Positions 54,089-63,245 of a stretch of 64,000 nucleotides of DNA are shown here, in pieces. A model generated the notes under the pieces. The model ran no database searches. It was not told the DNA's origin and saw nothing but the letters and a program-made list of their open reading frames with translations. Source of the stretch: Thermoproteota archaeon (GTDB lineage Archaea > Thermoproteota > Thermoprotei > Gearchaeales > Gearchaeaceae); NCBI GenBank assembly GCA_021324265.1, contig JAJPJK010000001.1, positions 62,001 through 126,000 on the forward strand. Direction: 5' to 3'. Each line of letters starts with the position of its first letter. Position 1 is the first letter of the stretch. A program made the translations under genes and the position numbers.

Positions 54089-55612
54089 ATGATCGTTTCA
54101 GTTACAAATGAAGTTGCTCTCGATGAAGATTCCATTTTTGCTGGGGGTTTAGGTGTTCTGGAAGCTGATAAGTTCTATGCAATGGCAAGGAAGAATTTAG
54201 ACTATATTGTCTTGACTCCCTACTATCCTAAAGGTTATGTCAAATATGATTTCGTAAATAGCGATCCATTCGCTAAGGAAGATGTATTCCCATCTACGAT
54301 TGATGAAAAATTGTCAAAAATATATGAAGCAAACGTTAAGTTGAAGAAATTTTCCTCAGAAATAGGGTTTTTTGAGTATAGGATCAATAAGGCAAGGATT
54401 GTTTTCGTTAAAATCTTGAATCCTGAATTGAGCGAGAAGTTATTCAGCAGACTTTATGACCATAGCCATTCTGTTAATATGTTCTATCGCTATCTTCTAT
54501 TCTCCAAAGCGTGTATAGAATTTCTTGAAAAACATTTAGGTTTTTCTAATATAGATGTTATAGACCTTCAGGAATCCTTCTTTGCATTTATACCTTTACT
54601 TCTAGAGAAAGAAAATAGACCTAGAATTAGACTCATTCTTCACACTCCAGTGCCTTGGGGCCATCCAAGTTTTTCAAGAGGGTTATTTCATGAAGAGTTC
54701 AATTTCGAATTTATAGAGCATGATGTGAATTTGACAAGTATCGCTGCAGCAATATGTGATGAAATCATCACAGTAAGTAAGAAACACGAAGAAGTTTCAA
54801 AGAATATGCTCCCCCATTTCAGGCATAAGATTAGAAGCGTTACTAACGGCATAGAAATACCTAGATGGATGCATGCTGAATTGTATGATCGTTATAGATC
54901 AGGAATTCTCGATTTGAAAAGCCTGGGTGAAATAAAGTCTAATGCTAAACTAACCTTGATTGAGCATCTCAATAAGTACAAGAGGTTAGATAAAGACAAG
55001 ATGATTATAATATGGGCTAGGAGGACTGTTACTTACAAGAGACCATACTTCATCATGAATTTCATAGAGGAAAATGAAGATTTGAACGTAAATTTTGTGC
55101 TTGCAGGGAAATCAGATCCAAGGGATGGCGAAGGATTATCTAATATGAAAAGGATGAAGGAATTTTCGGATCGATATTCAAATGTGGTATATGTCTGGTC
55201 TTATGAACCTAAGTTTGCCAAGTTACTGTTTCAGGGTAGCGATCTCAACGTATTCACTCCACTTTCTGGATGGGAAGCATGCGGCACCTCGATGATGAAG
55301 GCAGGCATCAATGGAACTCCGACGATATCTTCAAGAGACGGGGCATCTCTTGAGCTAATCAAAGATGGATACAATGGCTGGTTCTTCGGGAAAGAATTAA
55401 AAGAACTAATTTATCCTGGTTCGCAAAGAGCTTGGGAGATAGACTCTGAAGATTATTTAGATTTTAAGTCTAAGCTCTTATCCATCATCAATCTATGGGA
55501 AAGCGATAGGGATCGCTTTTTGGAAATTTCTTTTAATGCAATCAATTCTTTTATGCCCTTTGTTTCCTGTGATAGGATGCTGAAGGAATACTACGGAGAT
55601 AAAGCATTTTAA
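54089..55612 (+). CDS. alpha-glucan phosphorylase (GT35-like)
   Basis: A 507-aa glycosyltransferase. WARRTVTYKRPYFIMN matches the VKRxxxYKRQxLN element of glycogen phosphorylases, and GWEACGTSMMKAGINGTPTI contains the position of the PLP-binding lysine (Lys406 counted from TTG 54083). GT35 enzymes release glucose-1-phosphate from glycogen; a short form of about 500 aa is usual in archaea. A glycogen-synthase role is less likely. The start is ATG 54089. Confidence 0.78.
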   Translation: MIVSVTNEVALDEDSIFAGGLGVLEADKFYAMARKNLDYIVLTPYYPKGYVKYDFVNSDPFAKEDVFPSTIDEKLSKIYEANVKLKKFSSEIGFFEYRINKARIVFVKILNPELSEKLFSRLYDHSHSVNMFYRYLLFSKACIEFLEKHLGFSNIDVIDLQESFFAFIPLLLEKENRPRIRLILHTPVPWGHPSFSRGLFHEEFNFEFIEHDVNLTSIAAAICDEIITVSKKHEEVSKNMLPHFRHKIRSVTNGIEIPRWMHAELYDRYRSGILDLKSLGEIKSNAKLTLIEHLNKYKRLDKDKMIIIWARRTVTYKRPYFIMNFIEENEDLNVNFVLAGKSDPRDGEGLSNMKRMKEFSDRYSNVVYVWSYEPKFAKLLFQGSDLNVFTPLSGWEACGTSMMKAGINGTPTISSRDGASLELIKDGYNGWFFGKELKELIYPGSQRAWEIDSEDYLDFKSKLLSIINLWESDRDRFLEISFNAINSFMPFVSCDRMLKEYYGDKAF

Positions 55613-55638
55613 ATAACCCTTTTGAAATAATAATAATT

Positions 55639-55712
55639 GCCGCCCTAGCTCAGCCCGGTAGAGCACCCGGCTGTTAACCGGGGGGTCATGGGTTCAAATC
55701 CCATGGGCGGCG
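55639..55712 (+). tRNA. tRNA-Asn (GTT anticodon)
   Basis: A 74-nt cloverleaf without intron: acceptor GCCGCCC/GGGCGGC, anticodon loop CTGTTAA with GTT at 55673-55675, T-loop TTCAAAT and discriminator G. CCA is not encoded. The stop of the convergent nucleotidyltransferase gene begins at the next base. Confidence 0.96.
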
Positions 55713-56732
55713 TTAACGCAGATAGAAATCCTTCACTCTTACGACATCATATGGATGCGGTGTACTATATTCCTCTAGCAATAAGTTTTCTTCAGCAATA
55801 AGCGAATGGATCTGTTTTGGCATTATCCTCACAGGATTTCCTTGGACCAACTTCTCCTTTTTTATAAGATTCAGCTGTTCATCATAGAATTCAACAAACC
55901 CGAAGCCTTTAAATGTATTAATAGTTTCATCCTTATTTTCGTGGTAATGAATTGAGGTTCTGAATCCACCTTTGATATATAATTCTTTCACTAAGTATTT
56001 TTCATTACTAACAACGATTCTTTCATATCCCCATGGTTTGTCCTCCCTATTTTTGTAGTGTTCTCTGACGAGCTCAAGATCCTTTATAGAATCTATAGAA
56101 TGCCAGAACACGTCTTCGCTGTAGCTTGCTATTGCTCCTTCTGACGCTGCCTTTGGGAATATAGTTCTTTCTATATCTGTATGGTGATACTCATGTTTGA
56201 AATAGTTCAGAGCATCTCTCTTGAAGTAATAGACGCCTGCATTGATGAAGTATGGCAATATAGGTTTTTCGATAAAACTAGTTATCTTATTTTCTTCAAC
56301 TGTAACTATTCCATAAGGACTTGGCATCTTCGTTACAGCTATCAAAATTGGTTCTGGCCTTCTATTGGCAATTTCCATGAACTTTTTGAGATTAAAGTCG
56401 TGAATAACATCCCCGTTGACGATGAGCATATCGCAGTTGGCATGTTCGAGTGCATTTCCGATTGCGAAATGTGTTCCCTTAGGCTTCTCTTCGATGAGAT
56501 ATGTCAACTTAATATTTTTCCATTTTTCTCCAAATTTTTCAAGAATCTTTTCATAAAGATGGCCTACCATTAAGAATACTTCATTCAGGCCAGCAAATCT
56601 TAGATCATTCAACTGTTTTTCCAAAATGCTATAGTTATCCTTTATTTCCAGAAGCACCTTGGGGTAATTATTAGTTAAAGGCTGCAGTCTTTTTCCATAT
56701 CCTCCTGCTAATATTCCTCCGATTACCTTCAT
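55713..56732 (-). CDS. sugar-1-phosphate nucleotidyltransferase fused to a cupin
   Basis: A 339-aa two-domain protein. Residues 1-230 are an NTP-transferase: GGILAGGYGKRLQPLTNNYP (nucleotide loop), LIVNGDVIHDF (metal Asp) and FIEKP. Residues about 235-339 are a mannose-6-phosphate-isomerase type II cupin (PWGYERIV, HYHENKDETI, RIMPKQIHSL). Fusions of this kind are known as bifunctional GDP-mannose pyrophosphorylase/isomerases, though the order and small size here leave the sugar open. It lies 9 bp behind pop5. Confidence 0.82.
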   Translation of the reverse strand: MKVIGGILAGGYGKRLQPLTNNYPKVLLEIKDNYSILEKQLNDLRFAGLNEVFLMVGHLYEKILEKFGEKWKNIKLTYLIEEKPKGTHFAIGNALEHANCDMLIVNGDVIHDFNLKKFMEIANRRPEPILIAVTKMPSPYGIVTVEENKITSFIEKPILPYFINAGVYYFKRDALNYFKHEYHHTDIERTIFPKAASEGAIASYSEDVFWHSIDSIKDLELVREHYKNREDKPWGYERIVVSNEKYLVKELYIKGGFRTSIHYHENKDETINTFKGFGFVEFYDEQLNLIKKEKLVQGNPVRIMPKQIHSLIAEENLLLEEYSTPHPYDVVRVKDFYLR

Positions 56733-56741
56733 TGAATATAT

Positions 56742-57068
56742 CTATGAAGGCCAGTTTTTAACATTTTCTTGTATATATAGTTTTATCTTTTTTAAAGTGC
56801 CACTTACCAATATTATTCTTGCCTGTCTTATTTTTGAATCTCTTAAAAAGAATATCGTCGCTCTGAATTGATCTAAATAATCATTATTTAATCTGAATAC
56901 AGCGAGCTTATCATTTGGCTTAAAGAAGACCAGTTTGATGTTGGAATAAGCTGCATCAATTACCCCGAAAAGCGATCTGAAATTATTTTCTACAAGTGTC
57001 TCTAGCTCTTCCTTGTTTAAATCATCATAGAATTTCACCAAAGCATATCTCCTTTTATAGAACTTCAT
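56742..57068 (-). CDS. RNase P protein subunit Pop5
   Basis: A 108-aa Pop5/Rpp14-fold protein (RRYALVKFYDDLNKEELETLV, then KPNDKLAVFRLNNDYLDQFRATIFFL). It pairs with Rpp30 to support catalysis by RNase P RNA in tRNA 5' processing. It overlaps the rpp30 gene by 14 nt, the conserved archaeal order. Confidence 0.88.
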   Translation of the reverse strand: MKFYKRRYALVKFYDDLNKEELETLVENNFRSLFGVIDAAYSNIKLVFFKPNDKLAVFRLNNDYLDQFRATIFFLRDSKIRQARIILVSGTLKKIKLYIQENVKNWPS

Positions 57069-57663
57069 AAACGAAAAGTTCTTTTAAGTTCTTTACATCT
57101 AGAAGTAATTCAGCATCTTCAATGCCTATGCATCGAAGAAATGCAGCCACTTCTTTCGGAGATCTTATCTCTTTTTCTTCTTTTATACCAGATGACACTA
57201 TTGGGCTCAATCCCTTTTTTATAGCATATTTCATTATTCTGCTTATCTTAGGAATTAGATCCTTAAGTTCTCCATAGTTAAGATACAGAAAATCTGAATA
57301 TAATATTTCTATTTTTGTTCTTCTTTGGGAAATAAAATTAATAAATTCTTCATCTAGTTCGTTTATCTTAGATAAATAGACTGTAATAATATTAATTTTA
57401 TATCTTTTTATTTCTTCCATGGATTCCTTTTTATTTTCGAAAATAGTTGCATATACTGTTTTCTCTTTATATTTTGGTACATACTTTTTTGATCTTATTA
57501 TGTAGTCTAGCCTATACAAATTACAGATTTCAATTTTTTTATCTAATATCTGATCTTCTTCAAAACCTATATACTTATATCCAAATTCTTTTATTTTATA
57601 GAGTACATTTTTGAAGGAATCTATACTATTTATTCTAATATATAAATCAATATATTTTTTCAT
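57055..57663 (-). CDS. RNase P protein subunit Rpp30
   Basis: A 202-aa TIM-barrel-like protein of the Rpp30 family: YIDLYIRI at the start, RRTKIEILYSDFLYLNYGEL, and the GLSPIVSSGIKEEKEIRSPKEVAAFL segment typical of the family. Divergent and Lys/Ile-rich, but order and length fit. It overlaps the COG1325 gene by 4 nt upstream and pop5 downstream. Confidence 0.85.
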   Translation of the reverse strand: MKKYIDLYIRINSIDSFKNVLYKIKEFGYKYIGFEEDQILDKKIEICNLYRLDYIIRSKKYVPKYKEKTVYATIFENKKESMEEIKRYKINIITVYLSKINELDEEFINFISQRRTKIEILYSDFLYLNYGELKDLIPKISRIMKYAIKKGLSPIVSSGIKEEKEIRSPKEVAAFLRCIGIEDAELLLDVKNLKELFVYEVL

Positions 57664-58088
57664 TCGATTAACTTACTAAGTTCATTCGCTAAGGTTTTTT
57701 TCTTTCCTACGAAAGTGATAACTACTTTGATTATGTCATCGAAAGATGAGTAGACGATCTCGCCCTTATAGGCTTTTTGTTTATCAAAACGCAAGTGAAT
57801 TCTGCCTCTTTCATCTATCCTTTCATTGAGAGTATTCATTATTTCCTGTTTATCCAGAGATGTTAATCTAGCAAACAAATTTTTTAAAAACAATTCTGCG
57901 TCCTTATCAAGTAATTCATACTCAATACTTAAAATTGGATTTCCCCAATGGCCATATAACCTCTTTATGTTGGGGATTCCAGGATCGAAACTTATCAAAT
58001 TTATCATTGCTTTCTTCACCTTCTCTTCATCTTCTGTAGCATGGGAAAAGCTTCCTATTGATACCCTTAAGTTTTCCCTATAACCCAT
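57660..58088 (-). CDS. COG1325 predicted RNA-binding protein of the exosome locus
   Basis: A 142-aa protein of the family often annotated as exosome-associated RNA-binding (DUF54). The IGSFSHATEDEEKVKKAMINL start and the GHWGNPI element are characteristic. In archaea it is regularly next to rpp30 and the proteasome alpha gene, as here. The biochemical role is unknown. It is the first gene of the minus-strand arm and divergent from psmA with a 51-bp gap. Confidence 0.85.
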   Translation of the reverse strand: MGYRENLRVSIGSFSHATEDEEKVKKAMINLISFDPGIPNIKRLYGHWGNPILSIEYELLDKDAELFLKNLFARLTSLDKQEIMNTLNERIDERGRIHLRFDKQKAYKGEIVYSSFDDIIKVVITFVGKKKTLANELSKLIE

Positions 58089-58139
58089 GCTTAAACTAAG
58101 TATATAAACAACTTTCTATCTTATATTACTAGAAGCAAT

Positions 58140-58865
58140 ATGTTTTCGCCACCTAGTATGGGATACGATAGGGCTATCACCATCTTTTCACCAGATGGTA
58201 GGTTATATCAGGTAGAATATGCTCTTGAAGCAGTTAAAAGAGGCTTAACGACTCTAGGAATCGTTTGTAAAGATGGCGCAGTGCTTGCAGCAGAAAGGAG
58301 GAAGTTTTCTCCTCTTCTAGATGAGAGTACTGTAGAAAAAATAGTTAAAGTTGATGATCATATCGCTTTCGCATATGCAGGTTTAGGTCCTGATGCAAGG
58401 ATACTAATGGAGCAAGCTAGAACTGATGCACAGATCCATCGATTGCTTTATGATGAAGCTATTCCTCCTGAAACATTGGTAAGGAGGGTTTGCGACATAA
58501 AGCATACATATACCATGTATGGTGGAGCAAGGCCATTCGGTGTAGCCTTTTTGGTTATAGGAATGGATGGGGAAAGGCCTGTTTTGTTGGGAACTGAGCC
58601 AGGCGGAGCATATGCTGGCTATAAGGCCTATGTTCTTGGAGCAGGTTCTCAAGCAGCGCAGGAAATATTAGAAAAAGAGCTCAAAAATAGGGAGCTAACG
58701 CTCGATGAAGGAATAAAGCTTGCAATAGATATCTTAAGAAGGGTAAGTGAGAAAGAGCTTAGCGCCGATGAAATTGAAGTAGGCGTAATAGATGTCAAGA
58801 CCAAACTCTTCAGGAAACTTTCAAGAGAAGAAATTGAGAATTATATAAAAGAAATCAAGAAGTAA
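58140..58865 (+). CDS. psmA: proteasome subunit alpha
   Basis: A 241-aa alpha subunit with the signature GYDRAITIFSPDGRLYQVEYA (residues about 8-28). The N-terminal extension (MFSPPSM) forms the gate, and the C-terminus is charged. It forms the outer heptameric rings of the 20S proteasome. It begins the rightward superoperon; SBDS follows after 38 bp. Confidence 0.97.
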   Translation: MFSPPSMGYDRAITIFSPDGRLYQVEYALEAVKRGLTTLGIVCKDGAVLAAERRKFSPLLDESTVEKIVKVDDHIAFAYAGLGPDARILMEQARTDAQIHRLLYDEAIPPETLVRRVCDIKHTYTMYGGARPFGVAFLVIGMDGERPVLLGTEPGGAYAGYKAYVLGAGSQAAQEILEKELKNRELTLDEGIKLAIDILRRVSEKELSADEIEVGVIDVKTKLFRKLSREEIENYIKEIKK

Positions 58866-58903
58866 AATAAATAAAGTTAGATTTCTTTAATTCTTAAATA
58901 TTC

Positions 58904-59596
58904 ATGCCGAAAGTAGTAGCGAGGTATGTTTCACACGGTGAGAGATTCGAGATCATTGTTGATTCTGAACTTGCTTGGGAGTACAGGCTGGGGAAGAGGA
59001 ATACGCTTGATAACGTTTTGGAATCTGATATAATTTATAAAGATGCAAACAAAGGAGAAAAAGCTCCTTCAAATCTTCTCCAGAAAGTATTCGGGACTAC
59101 TGATACGCTAAAAATAGCTGATACAATTATCAAGAAGGGCGAGTTACCTATTACAGCGGAGAGAAGGAATAAACTTATCGAAGAAAACAAGAAAAGAATC
59201 ATCGACATCATTGCAAGGAATTGTATCGATACAAGAACTAATGCTCCTCTTCCACCTTCGAGAATTGAACTCGCACTTGAAGAAGCGAAGGTTAGGATAG
59301 ATCCTTTTAAGGACGCTGAAAGTCAAGCAGCGGAAATAATTAAGCTTCTAAAAAGAGTTTTACCCATAAAGGAATCAAAAGCATTGATATCGCTAGAGAT
59401 ACCTAGCGAATTCGCCAGCAAAGTCTACAATCAAATAATAAGCAAAACAGCGAGTGTATTGAAATCTGATTGGAAAAATGATGGTTCTTGGGCGGGAGAA
59501 ATTGAAATACCTGCAGGATTGCAACAGAGCTTGATGGCAAAACTTAATGAATTGACTAAAGGTAAGGTAATCGTGAAGAGCATAAAGGTATCATGA
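58904..59596 (+). CDS. SBDS ribosome maturation protein
   Basis: A 230-aa SBDS protein: [16 protein letters not shown] (FYSH domain), [20 protein letters not shown], a central three-helix bundle with [21 protein letters not shown], and a C-terminal ferredoxin-like domain. It helps release the anti-association factor from large ribosomal subunits. It overlaps rrp4 by 4 nt. Confidence 0.96.
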   Translation: MPKVVARYVSHGERFEIIVDSELAWEYRLGKRNTLDNVLESDIIYKDANKGEKAPSNLLQKVFGTTDTLKIADTIIKKGELPITAERRNKLIEENKKRIIDIIARNCIDTRTNAPLPPSRIELALEEAKVRIDPFKDAESQAAEIIKLLKRVLPIKESKALISLEIPSEFASKVYNQIISKTASVLKSDWKNDGSWAGEIEIPAGLQQSLMAKLNELTKGKVIVKSIKVS

Positions 59597-60276
59597 GTAA
59601 GAGAGAAATAATTTTGCCCAGTTCTTTCCTAGTAAGTGATGAGAATGTTCAGAGTAACCTTGCTACTTACAAAATAGGTAGCAATGTGTATTCTAGCGTT
59701 GTGGGTTTATTTGAGAGATCCGAAGATAGTGGCGTAAGAGTTGTAACTCTAAGGGGTAAATATTACCCGCAGGTTGGGGATGAGGTCATAGGTATAATCA
59801 CTAAAGACTCTATATTTTCTTGGTCTGTTGATATCAATTCTTTTGTTGAAGCGATACTTCCCGTATCTTATGCTATAAAGAAGAAGAGACGAAGCTTTTC
59901 GGGAAGTATTACGAAGTTGCTTACCATAAATGATATTGTTTATGCTCAAATTGTAGATTTCGATCGATTTAATCCTCCAATTCTTACCTTGAGAAAGAAA
60001 GGGCTAGGTAAAATAACTTCAGGTTATCTGATAACTATAACACCAGGCAAAATTCCCAGAGTTATAGGAAAGAATCATTCTATGATCAAAATGATTAAAG
60101 AAAAACTCGATTTAAATCTAATCGTAGGCAAAAATGGTCGAATCGTTGCTTTGACAAATGATTTTCAAAAAATAAAAATTCTCGAGGAAGTTATTCAGAA
60201 AATAGACAACGAAGCCCATGTTCCGGGTTTAACTGATAGAGTTAAGAATTTATTAGAAAGTAAAATATCAAAGTAG
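59593..60276 (+). CDS. rrp4: exosome RNA-binding subunit Rrp4
   Basis: A 227-aa protein with an N-terminal domain ([13 protein letters not shown]), a central S1 domain and a KH domain ending with [17 protein letters not shown] (GxxG motif as GKNH). It caps the RNase-PH-like ring and feeds RNA into it. rrp41 starts 3 bp after the stop. Confidence 0.95.
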   Translation: MSKREIILPSSFLVSDENVQSNLATYKIGSNVYSSVVGLFERSEDSGVRVVTLRGKYYPQVGDEVIGIITKDSIFSWSVDINSFVEAILPVSYAIKKKRRSFSGSITKLLTINDIVYAQIVDFDRFNPPILTLRKKGLGKITSGYLITITPGKIPRVIGKNHSMIKMIKEKLDLNLIVGKNGRIVALTNDFQKIKILEEVIQKIDNEAHVPGLTDRVKNLLESKISK

Positions 60277-60279
60277 TTC

Positions 60280-60993
60280 ATGTCGGAATATAAGCGGGTT
60301 GATGGTAGGGCTTATGATGAGATAAGGCCTGTTAAGGCCGAAGTTAGAGTATTGAAAAACGCTGATGGCTCAGCTATTTTCGAATTGGGTAATACAAAGG
60401 TAATTGCTGCTGTGTATGGCCCACGGGAGCTTCATTCAAAGCATATGGCTTCCTCATATGAAAGTCTAGTTAGGGTTAGATATCACATGGTTCCTTTTTC
60501 CACAAAAGATAGGAAGTCACAACCATTTACTAGGAGGGAGATCGAGATTTCAAAAGTTTTGAAGGAAGCATTAAGCGCTAGCATAAGAAGGGAACTTTTT
60601 CCTAGAAGTACAATAGATATATATATTGAAGTATTGAATGCTGATGGGAGCACTAGGGTAGCAAGCCTTAATGCAGCTTCTCTAGCCTTGGCAGATGCAG
60701 GAGTCTTCATGTATGACTTAATCGCTGCAGTTTCAGTAGGAAAGATTAATGGTCAGCTTGTGGTTGATTTGAATGAATACGAGGATCAGAACTCCGATTC
60801 AGATATCCCAATAGCCTTCATGCCTTCTTTGAATAAAGTTGTTTTACTTCAAATGGATGGAACAATGAGCCTAGAAGAAATAAGGCAAGCGCTAAAGATG
60901 GCTAAAAATGCAGCAGATAAAATATACCAAGTGGAGAAGGATTGTCTGAAAGGCTCATTAGAGTCCGTATTAAAGGTTTATGGTTTGTTATAA
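60280..60993 (+). CDS. rrp41: exosome catalytic subunit Rrp41
   Basis: A 237-aa RNase PH-fold protein: KRVDGRAYDEIRPV, AAVYGPRELHSKHM and the catalytic segment SDSDIPIAFMPSL with the metal-binding acidic residue (Asp in NSDSDIP). It is the 3'-5' phosphorolytic subunit. Its stop TAA overlaps the rrp42 ATG by one base (TAATG). Confidence 0.96.
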   Translation: MSEYKRVDGRAYDEIRPVKAEVRVLKNADGSAIFELGNTKVIAAVYGPRELHSKHMASSYESLVRVRYHMVPFSTKDRKSQPFTRREIEISKVLKEALSASIRRELFPRSTIDIYIEVLNADGSTRVASLNAASLALADAGVFMYDLIAAVSVGKINGQLVVDLNEYEDQNSDSDIPIAFMPSLNKVVLLQMDGTMSLEEIRQALKMAKNAADKIYQVEKDCLKGSLESVLKVYGLL

Positions 60994-61820
60994 TGGATAA
61001 CATCAAATATAACGTATTGATCCCAAAGATAAGGCAAAAGTTCATCCTAAACACGCTAAAAGAGAATAAGAGGATAGATAATAGATCCTTTTATGAATAT
61101 AGAGCTTTAAAAATAAGGTATGGGCACCTTCCCAATGCTGACGGCTCTGCTGAAGTTAGCTTAGGCAATACTATCGTGCTAGCTGGAGTGAAAGTAGATA
61201 TAACGAATCCTTTTCCTTCAGAACCAGATAAGGGTATTATAATAGTAAATGCAGAATTCCCTCCAGTAGCATCTCCTGATTTTGAACCCGGGCCTCCAGA
61301 TGAAAACGCAATCGAACTTGCAAGGATAGTTGATCGTGGACTAAGGAAACCAGAAATTGTAGATTTGTCAAGTTTATGCATTGTTCCAGGTCAAAAGGTA
61401 TACAGAATTTGGATCGACATATATGCGCTTAATCATGATGGGAACATGATCGATGCAGCTGGAATAGCTGCTGTTGTAGCTCTGATGAATACGAAGTATA
61501 AGAAATTCACTTTTGTTCAAGATAAGGGTCTCGTTGATACTGGCGAAAAAGCCCAGCTTACACTTAAGAACTTCCCAGTTTACGTCACACATGTAAAAAT
61601 AGGCGATCACATTTTACTTGATCCAGTACTCGAGGAAGAGTCTCTCGCGGATTGTAAAATAACGACTATTGTATCTGAAGGTAACTTAATTACTGGGATC
61701 CAGAAATCAGGTGTAGGTGGCATCTCTCTAGATGAACTCGAAAAAATCATGCAGAACTCAATTAATTTATATCAGACAATAAAAGAAAATATACAGAAGG
61801 AGGTAAGCAAGAATGGTTAA
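60993..61820 (+). CDS. rrp42: exosome structural subunit Rrp42
   Basis: A 275-aa RNase PH-fold protein: KRIDNRSFYEYRALKI, LANTIVLAGVKVDI-type strands and NHDGNMIDAAGIAAV. It pairs with Rrp41 and lacks catalytic residues in the family. ATG 60993 (MDNIKYNVLIPKIRQ) overlaps the rrp41 stop by one base and is preferred over the open frame extending back into rrp41. Confidence 0.95.
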   Translation: MDNIKYNVLIPKIRQKFILNTLKENKRIDNRSFYEYRALKIRYGHLPNADGSAEVSLGNTIVLAGVKVDITNPFPSEPDKGIIIVNAEFPPVASPDFEPGPPDENAIELARIVDRGLRKPEIVDLSSLCIVPGQKVYRIWIDIYALNHDGNMIDAAGIAAVVALMNTKYKKFTFVQDKGLVDTGEKAQLTLKNFPVYVTHVKIGDHILLDPVLEEESLADCKITTIVSEGNLITGIQKSGVGGISLDELEKIMQNSINLYQTIKENIQKEVSKNG

Positions 61821-62115
61821 ATCATCAACTCCCTTTGGTACGAGGTATGGATCAACGCTTAGGAAGAGGTATGCTAAGATATGGAGTACCTACAAAAGCC
61901 CTAAGATTTGTCCTCGTTGTGAAAAGGAGGGCAGCGTATACAGGATAAAAATAGGCATTTGGGCTTGTAGGAAATGTGGCGCTAAGTTTGCAGGCGCAGC
62001 ATATAATACCTTTAGCGAAATGGGGAGAGTGGTTAGACTTAGGGCAGTAATACCTGTAGAGGAGCTTAAGAAAGTAAATGAAACTGTTAATAACGACGTC
62101 GAGGAGGCCGTCTAG
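61813..62115 (+). CDS. rpl37ae: ribosomal protein L37Ae (eL43)
   Basis: A 100-aa large-subunit protein: GTRYGSTLRKRYAKI and a four-cysteine zinc ribbon (CPRC ... CRKC). It overlaps rrp42 by 8 nt, and the Brix-protein gene starts inside its last 38 nt. In many archaea the small RNA polymerase subunit gene rpo12 follows here, but it is absent. Confidence 0.95.
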   Translation: MVKSSTPFGTRYGSTLRKRYAKIWSTYKSPKICPRCEKEGSVYRIKIGIWACRKCGAKFAGAAYNTFSEMGRVVRLRAVIPVEELKKVNETVNNDVEEAV

Positions 62116-62584
62116 AAGAACTAGAAGCTTTGTTAGAGATTTAGCACTTCTTTTTAATGCTGAACGGATAACTAGAGGTAAATCAAGTATAGATGATCTT
62201 TTATCCGAACTTGTAAATGGTTCAAAGCTTCTTGTAATCGATACAAAAAAAGGAAATCCGAGTCGGATAAGAGTATATGATAGAAATGGACTTCTAAAGA
62301 TATACATCCTAAGAAGTGTTAAATTATTGAGAGAAATAAAGGGATTAAAAAAGGTTTCTTTTTCTAAAATTCCTGTTCTAGCTGAAGATGACTTCTCTAA
62401 AAACTTCGCAGAACTCTTCAATTTAAGCAAGGCTATTTCAAAAAATGGCCTTCATATCGAATTTTTGGTTCCTGAAGAAAAAGATCTCTCTATATACAGA
62501 GAATTTACAATCAAGGATGGCTTAAATATCATTGCGAAATTATTTCTTTTGAAAGAATGGAATGATAAAATATCTTCAAGTTGA
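62078..62584 (+). CDS. Brix/IMP4-domain rRNA-processing protein
   Basis: A 168-aa single Brix domain: LLITTSRRPSRRTRSFVRDLA opens it, GKSSIDDLL and KGNPSRIRVY follow. Archaeal Brix proteins are linked to ribosome assembly. The ATG lies 38 nt inside the L37Ae gene. The start could be the slightly later codons, but the conserved TTSRRP begins at residue 6, so this start fits. Confidence 0.9.
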   Translation: MKLLITTSRRPSRRTRSFVRDLALLFNAERITRGKSSIDDLLSELVNGSKLLVIDTKKGNPSRIRVYDRNGLLKIYILRSVKLLREIKGLKKVSFSKIPVLAEDDFSKNFAELFNLSKAISKNGLHIEFLVPEEKDLSIYREFTIKDGLNIIAKLFLLKEWNDKISSS

Positions 62585-62816
62585 TGTGGTTTACAACCTT
62601 AAAGATGAAAATGAGGCCATGTTCATATATCGTGCTTTGGTGCCTGAATTCAAAAAAGGTTTTCCTGGAATTAAGTCAAGTTATATTGATTTGAAAGGAA
62701 AGGAGATCAGATTTCATCTTCAAGGTGAATCCGTTTCTCGTATAAGAGCAATCATCAATACTTTGACCAGATGGCTTATAAGTATAGAAAGTCTTAATGA
62801 TACAATAGGAAGATGA
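62562..62816 (+). CDS. pcc1: KEOPS subunit Pcc1
   Basis: An 84-aa Pcc1/CTAG-type protein: YRALVPEF, IDLKGKEIRFHLQGESVSRIRAIINTL and a final helix. Pcc1 dimerises KEOPS, which makes t6A in ANN-decoding tRNAs. Overlaps the Brix gene by 23 nt and pfdB by 4 nt. Confidence 0.88.
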   Translation: MIKYLQVDVVYNLKDENEAMFIYRALVPEFKKGFPGIKSSYIDLKGKEIRFHLQGESVSRIRAIINTLTRWLISIESLNDTIGR

Positions 62817-63193
62817 GTCAACAACTGCCACCTGAAATTCAGAATTTGGTCCTTAAAGCTAGGCAGCTTGAGGAGCAATTAAGAATAGTAATGACAAGGA
62901 GACAGCAGATAAAGCTTGAGTTGCTGGAAATAGAGAGTGTTAAGGAAGAACTAGATAAACTTCCCGACGAAGTCGTGATACACAAACAAGTCGGAAATAT
63001 ACTTATTAAGAAGGACAAGAAGAGTGTGAGTGAAGAGATTAATGATAGAAAGGAAACTCTACAGCTTCAAGATCTTGCGCTCGAAAAGCAAGAAGCAAAC
63101 CTAAGGAAGCAATTTGAAAGTACATCACGGGAGCTTGAAAGTGCATTGAGGAGATATCAGACTGGAGAAACAGGCGAAGGTTTGGTTTCATAG
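62813..63193 (+). CDS. pfdB: prefoldin subunit beta
   Basis: A 126-aa coiled-coil chaperone: PPEIQNLVLKARQLEEQL, then the hairpin core VIHKQVGNILIKKDKKSV, and a second helix. With prefoldin alpha it forms the hexamer that delivers clients to the thermosome. It closes the superoperon; a new promoter follows. Confidence 0.95.
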   Translation: MSQQLPPEIQNLVLKARQLEEQLRIVMTRRQQIKLELLEIESVKEELDKLPDEVVIHKQVGNILIKKDKKSVSEEINDRKETLQLQDLALEKQEANLRKQFESTSRELESALRRYQTGETGEGLVS

Positions 63194-63245
63194 TTACAAA
63201 TTTTTTTGTAGTAACTTAATAAATTGGTTCCTTTCATCTCCATTT

